Assembly (NCBI RefSeq): GCF_023015965.1
Contig: NZ_JALKAN010000001.1
Location: 744,001 to 808,000, forward strand
Length of the DNA stretch: 64,000 nt
Direction of reading: 5' to 3'
Source: Allomuricauda sp. F6463D
Lineage (GTDB): Bacteria > Bacteroidota > Bacteroidia > Flavobacteriales > Flavobacteriaceae
Shown: piece after piece, positions 33,055 to 42,811 of the stretch
How the letters are laid out: each line of letters opens with the position of its first letter
Numbering within the stretch: position 1 is the first letter of the stretch
Notes under the pieces: model-generated
Seen by the model: only the letters and a program-made list of their open reading frames with translations
What the model was told of the DNA's origin: nothing
The model's database searches: none
Made by a program: the position numbers and the translations under genes

Positions 33055-35283
33055 CTATTTTCCTAATCTATCGGCTTTTTCATAAAACCCAATATCATCC
33101 AATACAATAACTCCAAGAGAGTCCTTATCAAATACCAAATGAATACTTTTTAGTTTATCCAGTTTCAGACTATTATTTTTCTTTACAAAAGAAGATATCG
33201 GAACATAACAACTCTTGAGTTGGGTCTCGGTTTCTTTACCAATCATATCCTTATCCAAAAAATCAAACTTAGTGAACTTGGTTTTTATTTTACCCGGAAG
33301 CCTATTTTCTTCAGACAACTCAACTGAAGCCATATTATCCAAACTATCTTTAAGAACTATACTAAAATTAAACCCTGTTTTTTGTGTTTCAGCTTTTTCA
33401 TCTTCTTGATTCCTGTTTTTTAACTCGGAAATATCTCCCATTGCTATGGAAAATGCCAGGGAATCCACTGAACTAAAATCCGAAATAGTTGGTAGTACAA
33501 TGCTATAAACTGGAATGGAATCGTTATCGACGTTTGTTTTATGGTTCCAACCAAGTACTAAAGCATTGTTCTGTTGGCTATCTCCATCTCTAGATTCCAA
33601 TTCCATCTCGCGCCAGACTTTTAAGTTTTCGGCCATCAGATTGATACCTCCGGATGCACTGGTTACATCCATATCATCTTCAAAATTCACCAATATATTT
33701 TTGTACGTATCCGCATACTGACTCAAATAATCTTCTTTGGGCAACCAATCATTAACCAAATCCACATTTTTAAACATCGGCAGGTAATTCTTATTCCCTT
33801 TAAGCACTGCCTCTGCAAAACCACTAACATAGACTTTGGCCACTTGGCGCTGTTCTTCACCACTGACCAAAGGCTCAAGATTGAGCAACCATTTCATTGG
33901 AGCTCCAAAGTCTGACCTTCCCCAAGAAGAATTGAACTGGCCATGGTTTGCATGGTTCATATAGAGCCCCGCCTTAAATCCATTAAAATCATCAGAAAAA
34001 TTAAGTCTATGATAAGGACGCATTCCCCAGAAACTAGTCTCATCGGAATCATATGCGCCTTGAATAGTCAAATAATTAATGTTCTTTAAACTGATCTCTC
34101 TATTGTAGCGATAGTCGGTGGGAGCAATCGTAATAACTCCTTTTATTCCATAATTGAAATCAAACTTTTGGTTGCCGTTGTCAGGAAATCTATCCAATGT
34201 ATTAAAAGCTGCTGCAATGGATACGGCCTCCCCTCCTCTGGAATGTCCAACAAGAACAATATTGTCCATATCCACCTTACCCTTAAGCTCGGCACGCTCT
34301 CCATGGTTCCACTTCTCCCACAGTTCCAAATGTTTAAGTAACATCCATCCCCTAGTTGGCATTTCCTTCCCACGAAAATCACCGGACCAATGTCCATTGA
34401 TAAAGTTTTCATCCACAGACACCCCTATTACTCCTCTACTGGCCAAGAGTTCACCAAGGTAAGCATAACCGCCATCCGAATAATCAATCATGCTGTGGTT
34501 TCCGTGCACCATCATCACCATAGGAAATGGCCCCTCACCTATAGGCATATAAACCCTTGCGTTCAATGGAAAACTATCCACTCCAAATCCCCAAAATTTT
34601 TCGCGCCACTTCTTCTTTTTCCCTTTCCATTCGGGAAGTAATAAAGTGGCATCTACTGTTGGTGTTTTTATTTTAATCCCCTCTGCAAATTCTGATCTTT
34701 TTTGATCTGTACCGCTTCCATAGGTAAAAACTTCCACATCAAAATTTCCTTTTATTGATGGATCCTCAACACCCATTTCACTCAAAGAGATAATATCTAC
34801 CGCTTTACTGTTTGTTGCTGTATCTATATAAGGGTCTCCATCCAAGGAATTGAATCCATAAAACCCTACGGCCACAAGCACTAAGCTCAAAACTACGAGC
34901 GTGCCTCCTACTTTTACATTTTTCGTTTTGATGATTTGCCAAACACCCAAGGTGAATAATACCAAACAGGCAAAGCCAAACAAAGCAAGACCATAAAACA
35001 GAACCGATGGCCAACGAAAGGCGAACATGCGCATGATGTACAATACCAAAAAACCACTTAAAACTGTTGTGATTAGTGACAAGGGCACTTTTTGTGCCAG
35101 TGGTCCCATCCAAGTAAGCAATACTTTTAATATTACAAGCAATACAATACCTAAACCTATACCTGTAAGCATAGTTACCCATGCAGGGTACCCTAAGGCA
35201 TAGTGATAACCAGCTACTCCAAAAAGCACTATTATAAGGATAGCAACAGCAAGAAATACAGGTTTGAGAAATAATTTTTTCAT
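33055..35283 (-). CDS. membrane-anchored alpha/beta hydrolase
   Basis: A 742-residue protein with an unusual layout. Residues 1-145 hold five hydrophobic segments (about 8-26, 35-57, 68-85, 92-116, 124-143). The alpha/beta hydrolase domain follows at about 220-480: oxyanion region MVMMVHGNHSMIDYSDGG, nucleophile elbow VLVGHSRGGEAVS (Ser near residue 348), and a likely catalytic His in NHANHGQFN. The last 200 residues are beta-rich (VNFEDDMDVTSASGGINL) and may be a carbohydrate-binding-like domain. The substrate, perhaps a polymer ester or lipid at the envelope, is unknown. Single gene with no visible terminator. Confidence 0.78.
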   Translation of the reverse strand: MKKLFLKPVFLAVAILIIVLFGVAGYHYALGYPAWVTMLTGIGLGIVLLVILKVLLTWMGPLAQKVPLSLITTVLSGFLVLYIMRMFAFRWPSVLFYGLALFGFACLVLFTLGVWQIIKTKNVKVGGTLVVLSLVLVAVGFYGFNSLDGDPYIDTATNSKAVDIISLSEMGVEDPSIKGNFDVEVFTYGSGTDQKRSEFAEGIKIKTPTVDATLLLPEWKGKKKKWREKFWGFGVDSFPLNARVYMPIGEGPFPMVMMVHGNHSMIDYSDGGYAYLGELLASRGVIGVSVDENFINGHWSGDFRGKEMPTRGWMLLKHLELWEKWNHGERAELKGKVDMDNIVLVGHSRGGEAVSIAAAFNTLDRFPDNGNQKFDFNYGIKGVITIAPTDYRYNREISLKNINYLTIQGAYDSDETSFWGMRPYHRLNFSDDFNGFKAGLYMNHANHGQFNSSWGRSDFGAPMKWLLNLEPLVSGEEQRQVAKVYVSGFAEAVLKGNKNYLPMFKNVDLVNDWLPKEDYLSQYADTYKNILVNFEDDMDVTSASGGINLMAENLKVWREMELESRDGDSQQNNALVLGWNHKTNVDNDSIPVYSIVLPTISDFSSVDSLAFSIAMGDISELKNRNQEDEKAETQKTGFNFSIVLKDSLDNMASVELSEENRLPGKIKTKFTKFDFLDKDMIGKETETQLKSCYVPISSFVKKNNSLKLDKLKSIHLVFDKDSLGVIVLDDIGFYEKADRLGK

Positions 35284-35429
35284 AAGGCGAGGTTAGTTGG
35301 TTTGGTCTAAATATTATGGCTAACAGCCTTGAATTTAAACAATTTTAACCACTCGAACCTATTTCTTAAAATTAAATAGGAAATCGCTAAACCAGTGGCA
35401 CCTATATTAAAAAAAAGCCTATAAATGTT

Positions 35430-37760
35430 TTAACCATTGTCTAAAACCTCAAGTTTGGCAAAACGAAGAAGTAATTTTTTAATCCCCCCTTGATCAAAGT
35501 GAATTTCTGCTTTTCTATCATTTCCAACGCCTTCAATGTTGAGTATTTTTCCTCTTCCAAATCGAGTGTGGTTCACACGTGCCCCAGTGACCAGTGCAGG
35601 GTCAATGTCCATAGTTTTAGTTGGTGAAGAAATTTCCGGTTTCAATTTTCTTAATTTCCGCAACTGGTTTTCATTAGGCTTTTTAACACTTGGAGGGGTG
35701 CCATTTTTGGGTTTTATTTGCCTCAATTTACTTTTATCAACCTCCCCAAAAATGTCCTTGTTGATTGTGGATTTATACCGATACCCATCATTTAGGGGTG
35801 TTAAGTTCTCCACGTATTGTTCCTCTATTTCCTCCAAAAACCGACTAGGTTCGGCATCGATGAGCTTGCCCCATCGGTATCTGTTTTGGGTATAGGTGAG
35901 AAAGGCTTGTTTTTCTGCTCGTGTCAAGGCCACATAGAACAATCTTCGTTCTTCCTCCAGTTCGCTTCGGGTATTCATGCTCATGGCAGATGGAAACAAA
36001 TCCTCTTCCATTCCAACAATATATACATAAGGAAACTCTAACCCTTTGGCCAAGTGAATAGTCATAAGGGCTACCCTGTCATCATCATCGATATCTTTGT
36101 CCATATCGGTGGCCAGGGCCACATCTTCCAAAAACTCGGTGAGGCTTCCCGTAGCATCGGCAATTTCTTTTTGCCCTTCCACAAAATCTTTGATACCGTT
36201 CAATAGCTCTTCGATATTCTCCATCTTGGCTATTCCTTCTGGAGTACCGTCCTTTTTAAACTCCAAAAGCAGGCCTGTTTTCTTGGCTACATGTTCTGCC
36301 AAGATAAAAGCATCCGAACCTTCATTCATTATCTGAAAGCTCTTGATCATAGTCACAAAATCGGTCAACTTACGCTTCGTTCCTGCGTTAATGTTCAAAT
36401 TGAGCTTATCCAAATGTTCTACTACCTCATAAATCGAACGATTATAATGATTTGCTGCCACTACAAGCTTATCTATGGTGGTTTGACCAATGCCCCTGGT
36501 CGGAAAATTGATGACACGTTTAAGAGCCTCCTCATCCTTCGGATTGATGATTAGCCGTAAATACGCTAGAACATCTTTGATTTCTTTTCTTTGGTAGAAA
36601 GACAAACCTCCATAAATACGATAGGGAATATCGCGTTTACGCAGCGCATCTTCAATGGCCCTTGACTGTGAATTGGTCCTGTACAATACGGCAAAATCCC
36701 CGTTTTGCATTTGGTTCTGCATTTTATTCTCAAATATGGAACCTGCAACATACCTACCCTCTTCCGCATCTGTAACACTGCGATGGATTTTTATGAGCCC
36801 ACCATCATCATTGGAAGTCCAAACATTTTTCTCTAACTGATTTTTATTGTTTGCTATAATGGAATTGGCAGCGTTGACAATATTTTTGGTGGAACGGTAG
36901 TTTTGCTCCAACCGATACATGCCCACATTGTCATAATCCTTTTGAAAATTCAAGATATTACTGATGTTAGCACCTCGGAAGGAATAAATACTCTGTGCAT
37001 CATCCCCTACCACACAAATATTCTGATATCTATCAGAAAGTGCTTTTACAATAAGGTACTGTGAATGGTTCGTATCTTGGTACTCATCAACCAATATATA
37101 ACGAAAACGGTCTTGATATTTCATCAACACTTCAGGGAAACGGGTCAATAGCTCATTGGTCCGCAACAAAAGGTCATCAAAATCCATGGCACCAGCCTTA
37201 AAACATCTATCCACGTAATTTTGATAAATCTCCCCCAGTCTTGGACGCTTTGCCATGGCATCGGCCTCCATCAACTCTGGATTCTGAAAATATGCCTTAA
37301 CGGTGATCAAACTATTTTTATAAGATGAAATCCGGTTCTGTACCTGTTTGTATTTGTAGATATCCTTGTCCAATCCCATCTCCTTGATGATTGCAGCGAT
37401 CAAACGTTGAGAGTCTTGCGTATCATAAATGGTGAAATTGCTCGGGAATCCCAGTTTATCACCATCAAAACGCAACAATTTGGCAAAAACGGAGTGGAAC
37501 GTTCCCATCCAAAGGTTCTTGGTCTCGGAACTACCTACGATTGTGGCAATACGTTTCTTCATCTCACGTGCTGCCTTATTGGTGAAAGTCAATGCCAAAA
37601 TATTGAAGGAATCCACTCCCTGTTCCATCAAGTGGGCTATTCTATACGTTAGCACCCGAGTTTTACCCGAACCTGCCCCAGCAATTACCATCAGAGGTCC
37701 ATCCTTGTGCAGTACGGGAGCGCGCTGCGCATCATTCAAATCATCTATAAAATTACTCAA
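35430..37760 (-). CDS. uvrD: UvrD/PcrA-type ATP-dependent DNA helicase
   Basis: A superfamily 1A 3'-5' helicase for DNA repair and replication-fork clearance. Motifs in order: Q-motif LNDAQRAPV, Walker A AGAGSGKTRVLTYRIAHL, LTFTNKAAREMKKRI (Ia), VDEYQDTNHSQY (II), VGDDAQSIYSFRGA (III), EQNYRST (IV), and TIHLAKGLEFPYVYIVGMEE and YVALTRAEK (V, VI). The C-terminus ends in a basic, Tudor-like region (GARVNHTRFGRGKILNIEG). I prefer the TTG at 37760, which gives MSNFIDDLNDAQ as in relatives; a further in-frame TTG at 37799 would add 13 residues. About 776 residues. Confidence 0.93.
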   Translation of the reverse strand: MSNFIDDLNDAQRAPVLHKDGPLMVIAGAGSGKTRVLTYRIAHLMEQGVDSFNILALTFTNKAAREMKKRIATIVGSSETKNLWMGTFHSVFAKLLRFDGDKLGFPSNFTIYDTQDSQRLIAAIIKEMGLDKDIYKYKQVQNRISSYKNSLITVKAYFQNPELMEADAMAKRPRLGEIYQNYVDRCFKAGAMDFDDLLLRTNELLTRFPEVLMKYQDRFRYILVDEYQDTNHSQYLIVKALSDRYQNICVVGDDAQSIYSFRGANISNILNFQKDYDNVGMYRLEQNYRSTKNIVNAANSIIANNKNQLEKNVWTSNDDGGLIKIHRSVTDAEEGRYVAGSIFENKMQNQMQNGDFAVLYRTNSQSRAIEDALRKRDIPYRIYGGLSFYQRKEIKDVLAYLRLIINPKDEEALKRVINFPTRGIGQTTIDKLVVAANHYNRSIYEVVEHLDKLNLNINAGTKRKLTDFVTMIKSFQIMNEGSDAFILAEHVAKKTGLLLEFKKDGTPEGIAKMENIEELLNGIKDFVEGQKEIADATGSLTEFLEDVALATDMDKDIDDDDRVALMTIHLAKGLEFPYVYIVGMEEDLFPSAMSMNTRSELEEERRLFYVALTRAEKQAFLTYTQNRYRWGKLIDAEPSRFLEEIEEQYVENLTPLNDGYRYKSTINKDIFGEVDKSKLRQIKPKNGTPPSVKKPNENQLRKLRKLKPEISSPTKTMDIDPALVTGARVNHTRFGRGKILNIEGVGNDRKAEIHFDQGGIKKLLLRFAKLEVLDNG

Positions 37761-37897
37761 GGGCCAGTAGCTTTTAAAAGTAAGTGTGAAATTAGCCAAT
37801 ATAGAACTTTTGCTAAAATGAAGCTTTAAATATTTATAAACACTGTTCTCGGATTTGGCTTGAATTTTAAATATATTTAAACCCTTAACTAAAAAAA

Positions 37898-38440
37898 ATG
37901 ATGAATCTTAAACACTTTTCTTTGTTCGTATTAATTATTATTGGTTTTGCTGGGTTTGCACAAGATAAAAAGTCCGGTCCGGTAATAGAAGGGTACGGTC
38001 AAGTTTGGGCCATAGAAAACCCTGATTTCAAAACCAACACTTCACAAGAGTTTAAAGTAGCCTTTGATGTAAAGGACGGGCCTGAGTCCGATACCGAAAT
38101 CAATATAAATTTTGATACCGTTGCCCGCTTTTTAAATATGCATGCGCAAAGTGGGATACCTTTGTCCCAAATAAAAGTAGCACTGATTGTCCATGGTTCA
38201 TCTTCCAGAAACCTGCTTACTGATCAGGTCTATCAAAGCAGATATCAGGTGAAAAATCCCAATCGTGAACTTGTAGAGAAATTGATAAGTGCCGGAGTAG
38301 AGGTTATACTGTGTGGGCAATCATCTAAATCCAGGGATTTGCCCAAAGAAGATTTGGTTCCCGGTGTTAAAATTGCCCTATCCGCGATGACGGCAAGTAT
38401 TCAATTGCAAGGCCAAGGGTATCGTCTAATGAAATTATAA
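37898..38440 (+). CDS. DsrE-family exported protein
   Basis: A 180-residue protein with a signal peptide (LKHFSLFVLIIIGFAGFAQ) and a DsrE/DsrF-like domain: LNMHAQSGIPLSQIKVALIV, followed by NRELVEKLISAGVEVILCGQS with the single cysteine often conserved in this family, and VPGVKIALSAMTASIQLQGQG at the end. Family members move sulfur or bind small ligands, but periplasmic forms like this have no known role. The start could be either of two adjacent ATG codons at 37898 and 37901. The amidohydrolase gene begins about 12 bases after its stop, so the two are likely co-transcribed. Confidence 0.82.
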   Translation: MMNLKHFSLFVLIIIGFAGFAQDKKSGPVIEGYGQVWAIENPDFKTNTSQEFKVAFDVKDGPESDTEININFDTVARFLNMHAQSGIPLSQIKVALIVHGSSSRNLLTDQVYQSRYQVKNPNRELVEKLISAGVEVILCGQSSKSRDLPKEDLVPGVKIALSAMTASIQLQGQGYRLMKL

Positions 38441-38452
38441 ATCAAATTGCTT

Positions 38453-39739
38453 ATGAAAAACATTTTAGCACTTGCACTCTGCGTGGTAAGTTTATCCATG
38501 CATGCCCAAGACCGTGGGCTGGAAAAGGACATTGCAGCAGTCGAATCAAAGGTGATTGAATGGCGTCGTGATATGCACCAAAACCCTGAACTCAGCAACA
38601 GGGAGTTTAAGACTGCCGAAAAAATAGCGACCCATTTAAAGTCTCTTGGGATTGAGGTGCAAACCGGTGTTGCACATACAGGTGTGGTTGGCCTTTTAAA
38701 GGGAAACCATCCCGGAAAAGTTGTTGCCCTTAGAGCCGATATTGATGCATTGCCTGTTACCGAAAGGAACGACCTTCCATTTAAATCGGAGGTTACATCC
38801 GAATATTTAGGACAAGAAGTTGGTGTAATGCACGCTTGTGGGCACGACACCCATATAGCCATAATGATGGGGACCGCAGAGGTTTTGGCTAAGAATAAGG
38901 ATAAAATCCATGGAACCATCAAATTTATATTCCAACCTGCCGAAGAAGGAGCACCTCCCGGAGAAGAAGGTGGTGCGGAACTTATGGTAAAGGAAGGCGT
39001 TCTTGAAAACCCTAAAGTAGATGCAATTTATGGACTGCATATCGGTTCTTACCTGCCTGTAGGACATATTGCTTACAAGCCAGGTGGCGCGTTGGCTGCC
39101 GCCCAGCGATTTGTGGTCAAGATTAAAGGAAAACAATCACATGGTTCGCAGCCATGGGGAGGGGTTGATCCTATCTTTGTAGCTTCCAAAATTGTGGATG
39201 GTTACCAATCCATCATCAGCCGTGAATTGGAACTGACCAAAGAAGCAGCAGTGATCACTGTTGGAAAAATCAGTGGAGGGGTGCGGAACAATATCATTCC
39301 GGAAAGTGCTGAACTCATAGGTACCATTAGAACCCTGGACTACGACATGCAAAAGCAAGTAAATGCCAGGATGAAAGAAATGGCAGAAACCATTGCAAAA
39401 GCATACCGTGCGGAAGCTACTGTGGAAATTGCCAAAGGACTTCCAATTACCTACAACGATCCAGATTTGACCGCAACATCCTTACCAAGTCTTCAAGAAG
39501 TGGCGGGAGCTGAAAATGTACATTTGATTAAAGCTATAACCGGAGCCGAAGATTTTTCATTTTATCAAGAAAAAATACCTGGCTTCTTTTACATTTTAGG
39601 TGGAAAAGACCCAAATGCAGGGCCTGATGAGCATTTCCCTCATCACACACCCGATTTCAAAATTGATGACAGTGGTTTAAACCTAGGTGTAAAAGCCATG
39701 ACAGAAATTGCACTGGACTATTTGGACAGAAGCAAGTAA
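38453..39739 (+). CDS. exported M20-family amidohydrolase
   Basis: A zinc amidohydrolase of the IAA-amino acid hydrolase/hippuricase branch of family M20. A signal peptide (KNILALALCVVSLSMHAQ) sends it to the periplasm. The metal-site region shows VVALRADIDALPV, GVMHACGHDTHIAIMMG and QPAEEGAPPGEEGG, with a second-domain histidine in GKQSHGSQPWGGVDP and a C-terminal ligand in GAEDFSFY and HFPHHTPDF. 428 residues from the ATG at 38453; a TTG two codons earlier (38447) is also possible. It probably cleaves N-acyl amino acids or small peptides. It follows the DsrE gene closely. Confidence 0.9.
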   Translation: MKNILALALCVVSLSMHAQDRGLEKDIAAVESKVIEWRRDMHQNPELSNREFKTAEKIATHLKSLGIEVQTGVAHTGVVGLLKGNHPGKVVALRADIDALPVTERNDLPFKSEVTSEYLGQEVGVMHACGHDTHIAIMMGTAEVLAKNKDKIHGTIKFIFQPAEEGAPPGEEGGAELMVKEGVLENPKVDAIYGLHIGSYLPVGHIAYKPGGALAAAQRFVVKIKGKQSHGSQPWGGVDPIFVASKIVDGYQSIISRELELTKEAAVITVGKISGGVRNNIIPESAELIGTIRTLDYDMQKQVNARMKEMAETIAKAYRAEATVEIAKGLPITYNDPDLTATSLPSLQEVAGAENVHLIKAITGAEDFSFYQEKIPGFFYILGGKDPNAGPDEHFPHHTPDFKIDDSGLNLGVKAMTEIALDYLDRSK

Positions 39740-39756
39740 GATCTAAAATAACTATG

Positions 39757-39802
39757 AGCCCCAATATTATCTCCAGCATTTGGAATTTGAATGTTGGGGC
39801 TT
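39757..39802 (+). terminator. possible terminator after the amidohydrolase gene
   Basis: AGCCCCAA (39757-39764) pairs with TTGGGGCT (39794-39801) around a 29-base loop that contains further weak pairing. It is 17 bases after the stop codon but lacks a real T run, so it may be a weak terminator or a processing hairpin. Confidence 0.4.
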
Positions 39803-39834
39803 GATATTTGTAGCTACTACTTCAAATTGCGCAA

Positions 39835-41400
39835 ATGGAAGCATTCCTTGATTTTTTGGCCAACATCCCTTGGTGGGTTTGGATATTATTTTTTATCCTC
39901 TTGGTAGCCATACGTGATATCTTTTTTCAAAAAGCTCATACTATTAGCCATAACTATCCCGTAGTAGGCCACTTACGTTACTGGTTGGAGAGCATAGGGC
40001 CCGAAATGCGCCAGTATTTTGTAGCCAACAACCGAGAAGAACTTCCCTTTAATCGAATAGAGCGTAGTTGGATCTATGCATCCGCTAAAAAAGAGAACAA
40101 CTACGAAGGTTTTGGAACAGATAGGGACATCTACAAACACCAGCATATTTTTATTAAGAATGCGATGATCGGGTTTCAATCACCTAAGGATCATACCAAT
40201 ACCAAACACCCTTACTTTTTACCTTGCGCCAAGGTTATGGGTGCATACAACCAACGTAAGAAACCGTATCGTCCAGCTTCCATAATCAATGTTTCTGCCA
40301 TGAGCTTTGGTTCTTTGTCCGCTGCCGCCATTGAATCTCTGAACGCAGGCGTTGAAAAATGTGGGGCCTATCATAACACAGGCGAAGGTGGACTTTCACC
40401 CTATCACAAACAAGGCGGTGATGTTATTTTTCATTTTGGAACGGGCTATTTCGGTGTTCGATCTAAAGATGGAGGGTTCTCCATGGATAAATTAAAAGTA
40501 TTGGTAGATGAAAACCCATGTATCAAAGCAATTGAAATAAAACTCTCGCAAGGAGCGAAACCAGGTAAAGGAGGGGTGCTTCCTGGTTCAAAAATTACGC
40601 CAGAACTAGCTGAAATAAGAGGTGTTGAGGTTGGAGTAGATGTTATATCCCCCCCTACTCACAAAGCCTTTTCAACAATTCCCGAACTTATGGACCTCAT
40701 AGAGTCCATTGCAGAGGAAACAGGGCTTCCAGTGGGTATTAAAGGTGCCGTTGGAAAGGTGGACCAATGGCAGGAACTCGCGGATTTAATGAAAAAAACT
40801 GGTAAAGGTCCCGATTTTATAACCATTGATGGTGGAGAAGGTGGAACAGGAGCGGCACCCCCAAGTTTTGCGGACCACGTTTCCCTACCTTGGAGCTACG
40901 GGTTTACCTCTGTGTACAAAATATTTTTGGACCATGGCCTTACCGAAAGAATCGTATTTATAGGCAGCGGCAAATTAGGATTTCCCGGTAAAGCGGCCAT
41001 GGCCTTTGCCATGGGGGCGGATTGTATTAATGTGGCGAGAGAGGCCATGATGAGCATTGGGTGCATACAAGCTCAAGTATGCCACACCAATAGGTGCCCT
41101 GCCGGTGTTGCCACCCAGAGTAAATGGCGACAGAGCGGTATAAATGTACCCTTGAAATCCGATAGGTTGGCACAATATTTTAACACATTTAAAAAAGAAT
41201 TTTTAGAAATAACCCACGCTGCAGGATACGAACATCCTTGTCAATTTCATATGGAAGATATACAGGTAAATGTGGATGATGATTATCTTAGCAGCGACAT
41301 TAGAAAGATTTACAAATACCAAAAAGATAAAGTACCATTTACCTCTATGCAAGATCTGTATCAATGTGAACATCTAGGAGGCAAAAAGGAACTTAATTAA
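39835..41400 (+). CDS. FMN-binding glutamate synthase-domain protein (GltB-like), membrane-anchored
   Basis: A 521-residue protein with the FMN-binding synthase domain of glutamate synthase but none of its amidotransferase, GXGXG or accessory domains. The N-terminus has one transmembrane segment (IPWWVWILFFILLVAIRDIFF). The core has ISAMSFGSLS-like SAMSFGSLSAAAIESLN, GEGGLSPYH, IKLSQGAKPGKGGVLPG, the DGGEGGTGAAP flavin phosphate loop and CHTNRCPAGVATQ, where the cysteines match the 3Fe-4S site region. Such stand-alone proteins are widespread; some are argued to make glutamate, others to act on different substrates. The electron donor is unknown. Single gene. Confidence 0.88.
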   Translation: MEAFLDFLANIPWWVWILFFILLVAIRDIFFQKAHTISHNYPVVGHLRYWLESIGPEMRQYFVANNREELPFNRIERSWIYASAKKENNYEGFGTDRDIYKHQHIFIKNAMIGFQSPKDHTNTKHPYFLPCAKVMGAYNQRKKPYRPASIINVSAMSFGSLSAAAIESLNAGVEKCGAYHNTGEGGLSPYHKQGGDVIFHFGTGYFGVRSKDGGFSMDKLKVLVDENPCIKAIEIKLSQGAKPGKGGVLPGSKITPELAEIRGVEVGVDVISPPTHKAFSTIPELMDLIESIAEETGLPVGIKGAVGKVDQWQELADLMKKTGKGPDFITIDGGEGGTGAAPPSFADHVSLPWSYGFTSVYKIFLDHGLTERIVFIGSGKLGFPGKAAMAFAMGADCINVAREAMMSIGCIQAQVCHTNRCPAGVATQSKWRQSGINVPLKSDRLAQYFNTFKKEFLEITHAAGYEHPCQFHMEDIQVNVDDDYLSSDIRKIYKYQKDKVPFTSMQDLYQCEHLGGKKELN

Positions 41401-41437
41401 AAACATTATAACTTACACCCAAAATTATATACTACTT

Positions 41438-42211
41438 ATGAAAAAAATATTACCCCTTATTCTAATGCTAATTGTAGCTACAAGTGCTTTTTCTCAAAAG
41501 AAAAGTGAACTTTTTGCTGAAATTGACGTATTAAAAACGCGAGTTTCTGAAGTTGAACAGGAATTGGCCAAGGCAAAACGAGAAATATCTTCTAGCAGTG
41601 CAGAGGCAGAAGCTTTAAAATCGGAAAATGTAACCTTACGTGATGCGAATGCCACCCTTTTAGGCAACTTGAGCAACTTCTCGGAACTATCCAAAAAGAA
41701 CTCTGACAACGTAGACCGTGCCATGGATGCCTTGGCAAGGAAGGAAAGACAATTGAGCGGTATCAATGATATGATTTCTGCGAACGATTCCACCGCCATT
41801 GTTTCTTTGACTCGAATTAAACAAACCTTGGGTGAAAATGCCAAAGTTGGTGTTGAGGGAGGTATTGTTGTTATCAGCAATAGTTTAAATGCACTTTTTG
41901 GTTCGGATACTTCAGCTGAGTTGACCGAAGAAGGAAAAACGTGGTTGACCGGGGTAGCCAATGTAATCAAAACCAACCCTGATTTTAAGGCCGAAGTGGA
42001 AGGTTTGAACATTACCGGAGAGTTTGGTTCCACCTACAATCAAGTGGCGGCTATTGCTACAGAACTGATTGCTAGTTTGGAAGTTCCTGCTGAAAGTATC
42101 GCAGTTTCTGCCAAGGATGGTAATTTTAAAGAAGGTATCAATATTAAATTGCAACCGGATTACAAGGGTTTTTATGCCAAAGCCAAAGAAACTGCCAACG
42201 TGGTCCAATAA
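41438..42211 (+). CDS. degenerate OmpA-like protein with coiled coil
   Basis: A 257-residue exported protein (signal peptide KKILPLILMLIVATSAFSQ). Residues about 22-110 form a coiled coil (EIDVLKTRVSEVEQELAKAK). The following part aligns by eye with the OmpA-family lipoprotein at 30686: KKNSDNVDRAMDALARKERQ against TKGAENLEKSLESLQEKDLT, and TNPDFKAEVEGLN against NKPDFEFMVEGHTDN. The peptidoglycan-binding core (HTDN, then the LS..RA and NRR..I motifs) is missing. It is probably a paralogue that kept the shape but lost murein binding. It has no lipobox. The role is unknown. Confidence 0.7.
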   Translation: MKKILPLILMLIVATSAFSQKKSELFAEIDVLKTRVSEVEQELAKAKREISSSSAEAEALKSENVTLRDANATLLGNLSNFSELSKKNSDNVDRAMDALARKERQLSGINDMISANDSTAIVSLTRIKQTLGENAKVGVEGGIVVISNSLNALFGSDTSAELTEEGKTWLTGVANVIKTNPDFKAEVEGLNITGEFGSTYNQVAAIATELIASLEVPAESIAVSAKDGNFKEGINIKLQPDYKGFYAKAKETANVVQ

Positions 42212-42286
42212 CCTTTCATCGTAAATACTTTTTGTGCTTTTGATACGTTCTTGGTAGTGTAAAATCAATAAAAACCAAACTACCTT

Positions 42287-42808
42287 ATGAGTGGAGATCA
42301 AACCCTTCAGTTATTTGCTTATTTACTTCCAGCAGTTGTAACCGGTATGGTTGCTTTCTATTTTTTTAGATTACATACCAAAAATGAAGACGGACGCAGG
42401 AGATTTTTGTTGCACAAAGACTCTCAAAAGGAGACTTTACCAATTCGTTTGCAAGCATATGAGCGTATGGCGCTCTTTTTAGAACGTATGGCACTGAACA
42501 ATCTTGTGGTGCGTGTTGCACCAACAGGTAAAAGTAAAAGTGATTACGAAAATCTGCTAATAAAACAAATTGAAACTGAATTTGAACATAATTTATCCCA
42601 ACAAATTTACATGTCAGATTCTTGCTGGAATATAATCAAAACAGCAAAAAACGCAACAATACAGATTATACGCTCCGCTGGAATGAGTGAAACTGATTCG
42701 CCCCATAAACTTCGAGAAGATATTCTTAATGAGACCATGGAGAAAGAGTCTCCATCCAACGCAGCTTTGGCCCTTGTAAAAAAGGAAGTCACAGAACTAT
42801 GGAAATAG
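42287..42808 (+). CDS. conserved single-pass membrane protein, function unknown
   Basis: 173 residues with one N-terminal transmembrane segment (LFAYLLPAVVTGMVAFYFF) and a cytosolic helical domain: PIRLQAYERMALFLERMA, NLVVRVAP and YENLLIKQIETEFEHNLSQQ. I recognise it as a type found widely in Flavobacteriaceae, but no function is known to me. The basic and amphipathic helices suggest interaction with membrane or a protein partner. It converges with the patatin gene, 3 bases away, with no terminator visible between them. Confidence 0.7.
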   Translation: MSGDQTLQLFAYLLPAVVTGMVAFYFFRLHTKNEDGRRRFLLHKDSQKETLPIRLQAYERMALFLERMALNNLVVRVAPTGKSKSDYENLLIKQIETEFEHNLSQQIYMSDSCWNIIKTAKNATIQIIRSAGMSETDSPHKLREDILNETMEKESPSNAALALVKKEVTELWK

Positions 42809-42811
42809 CAA

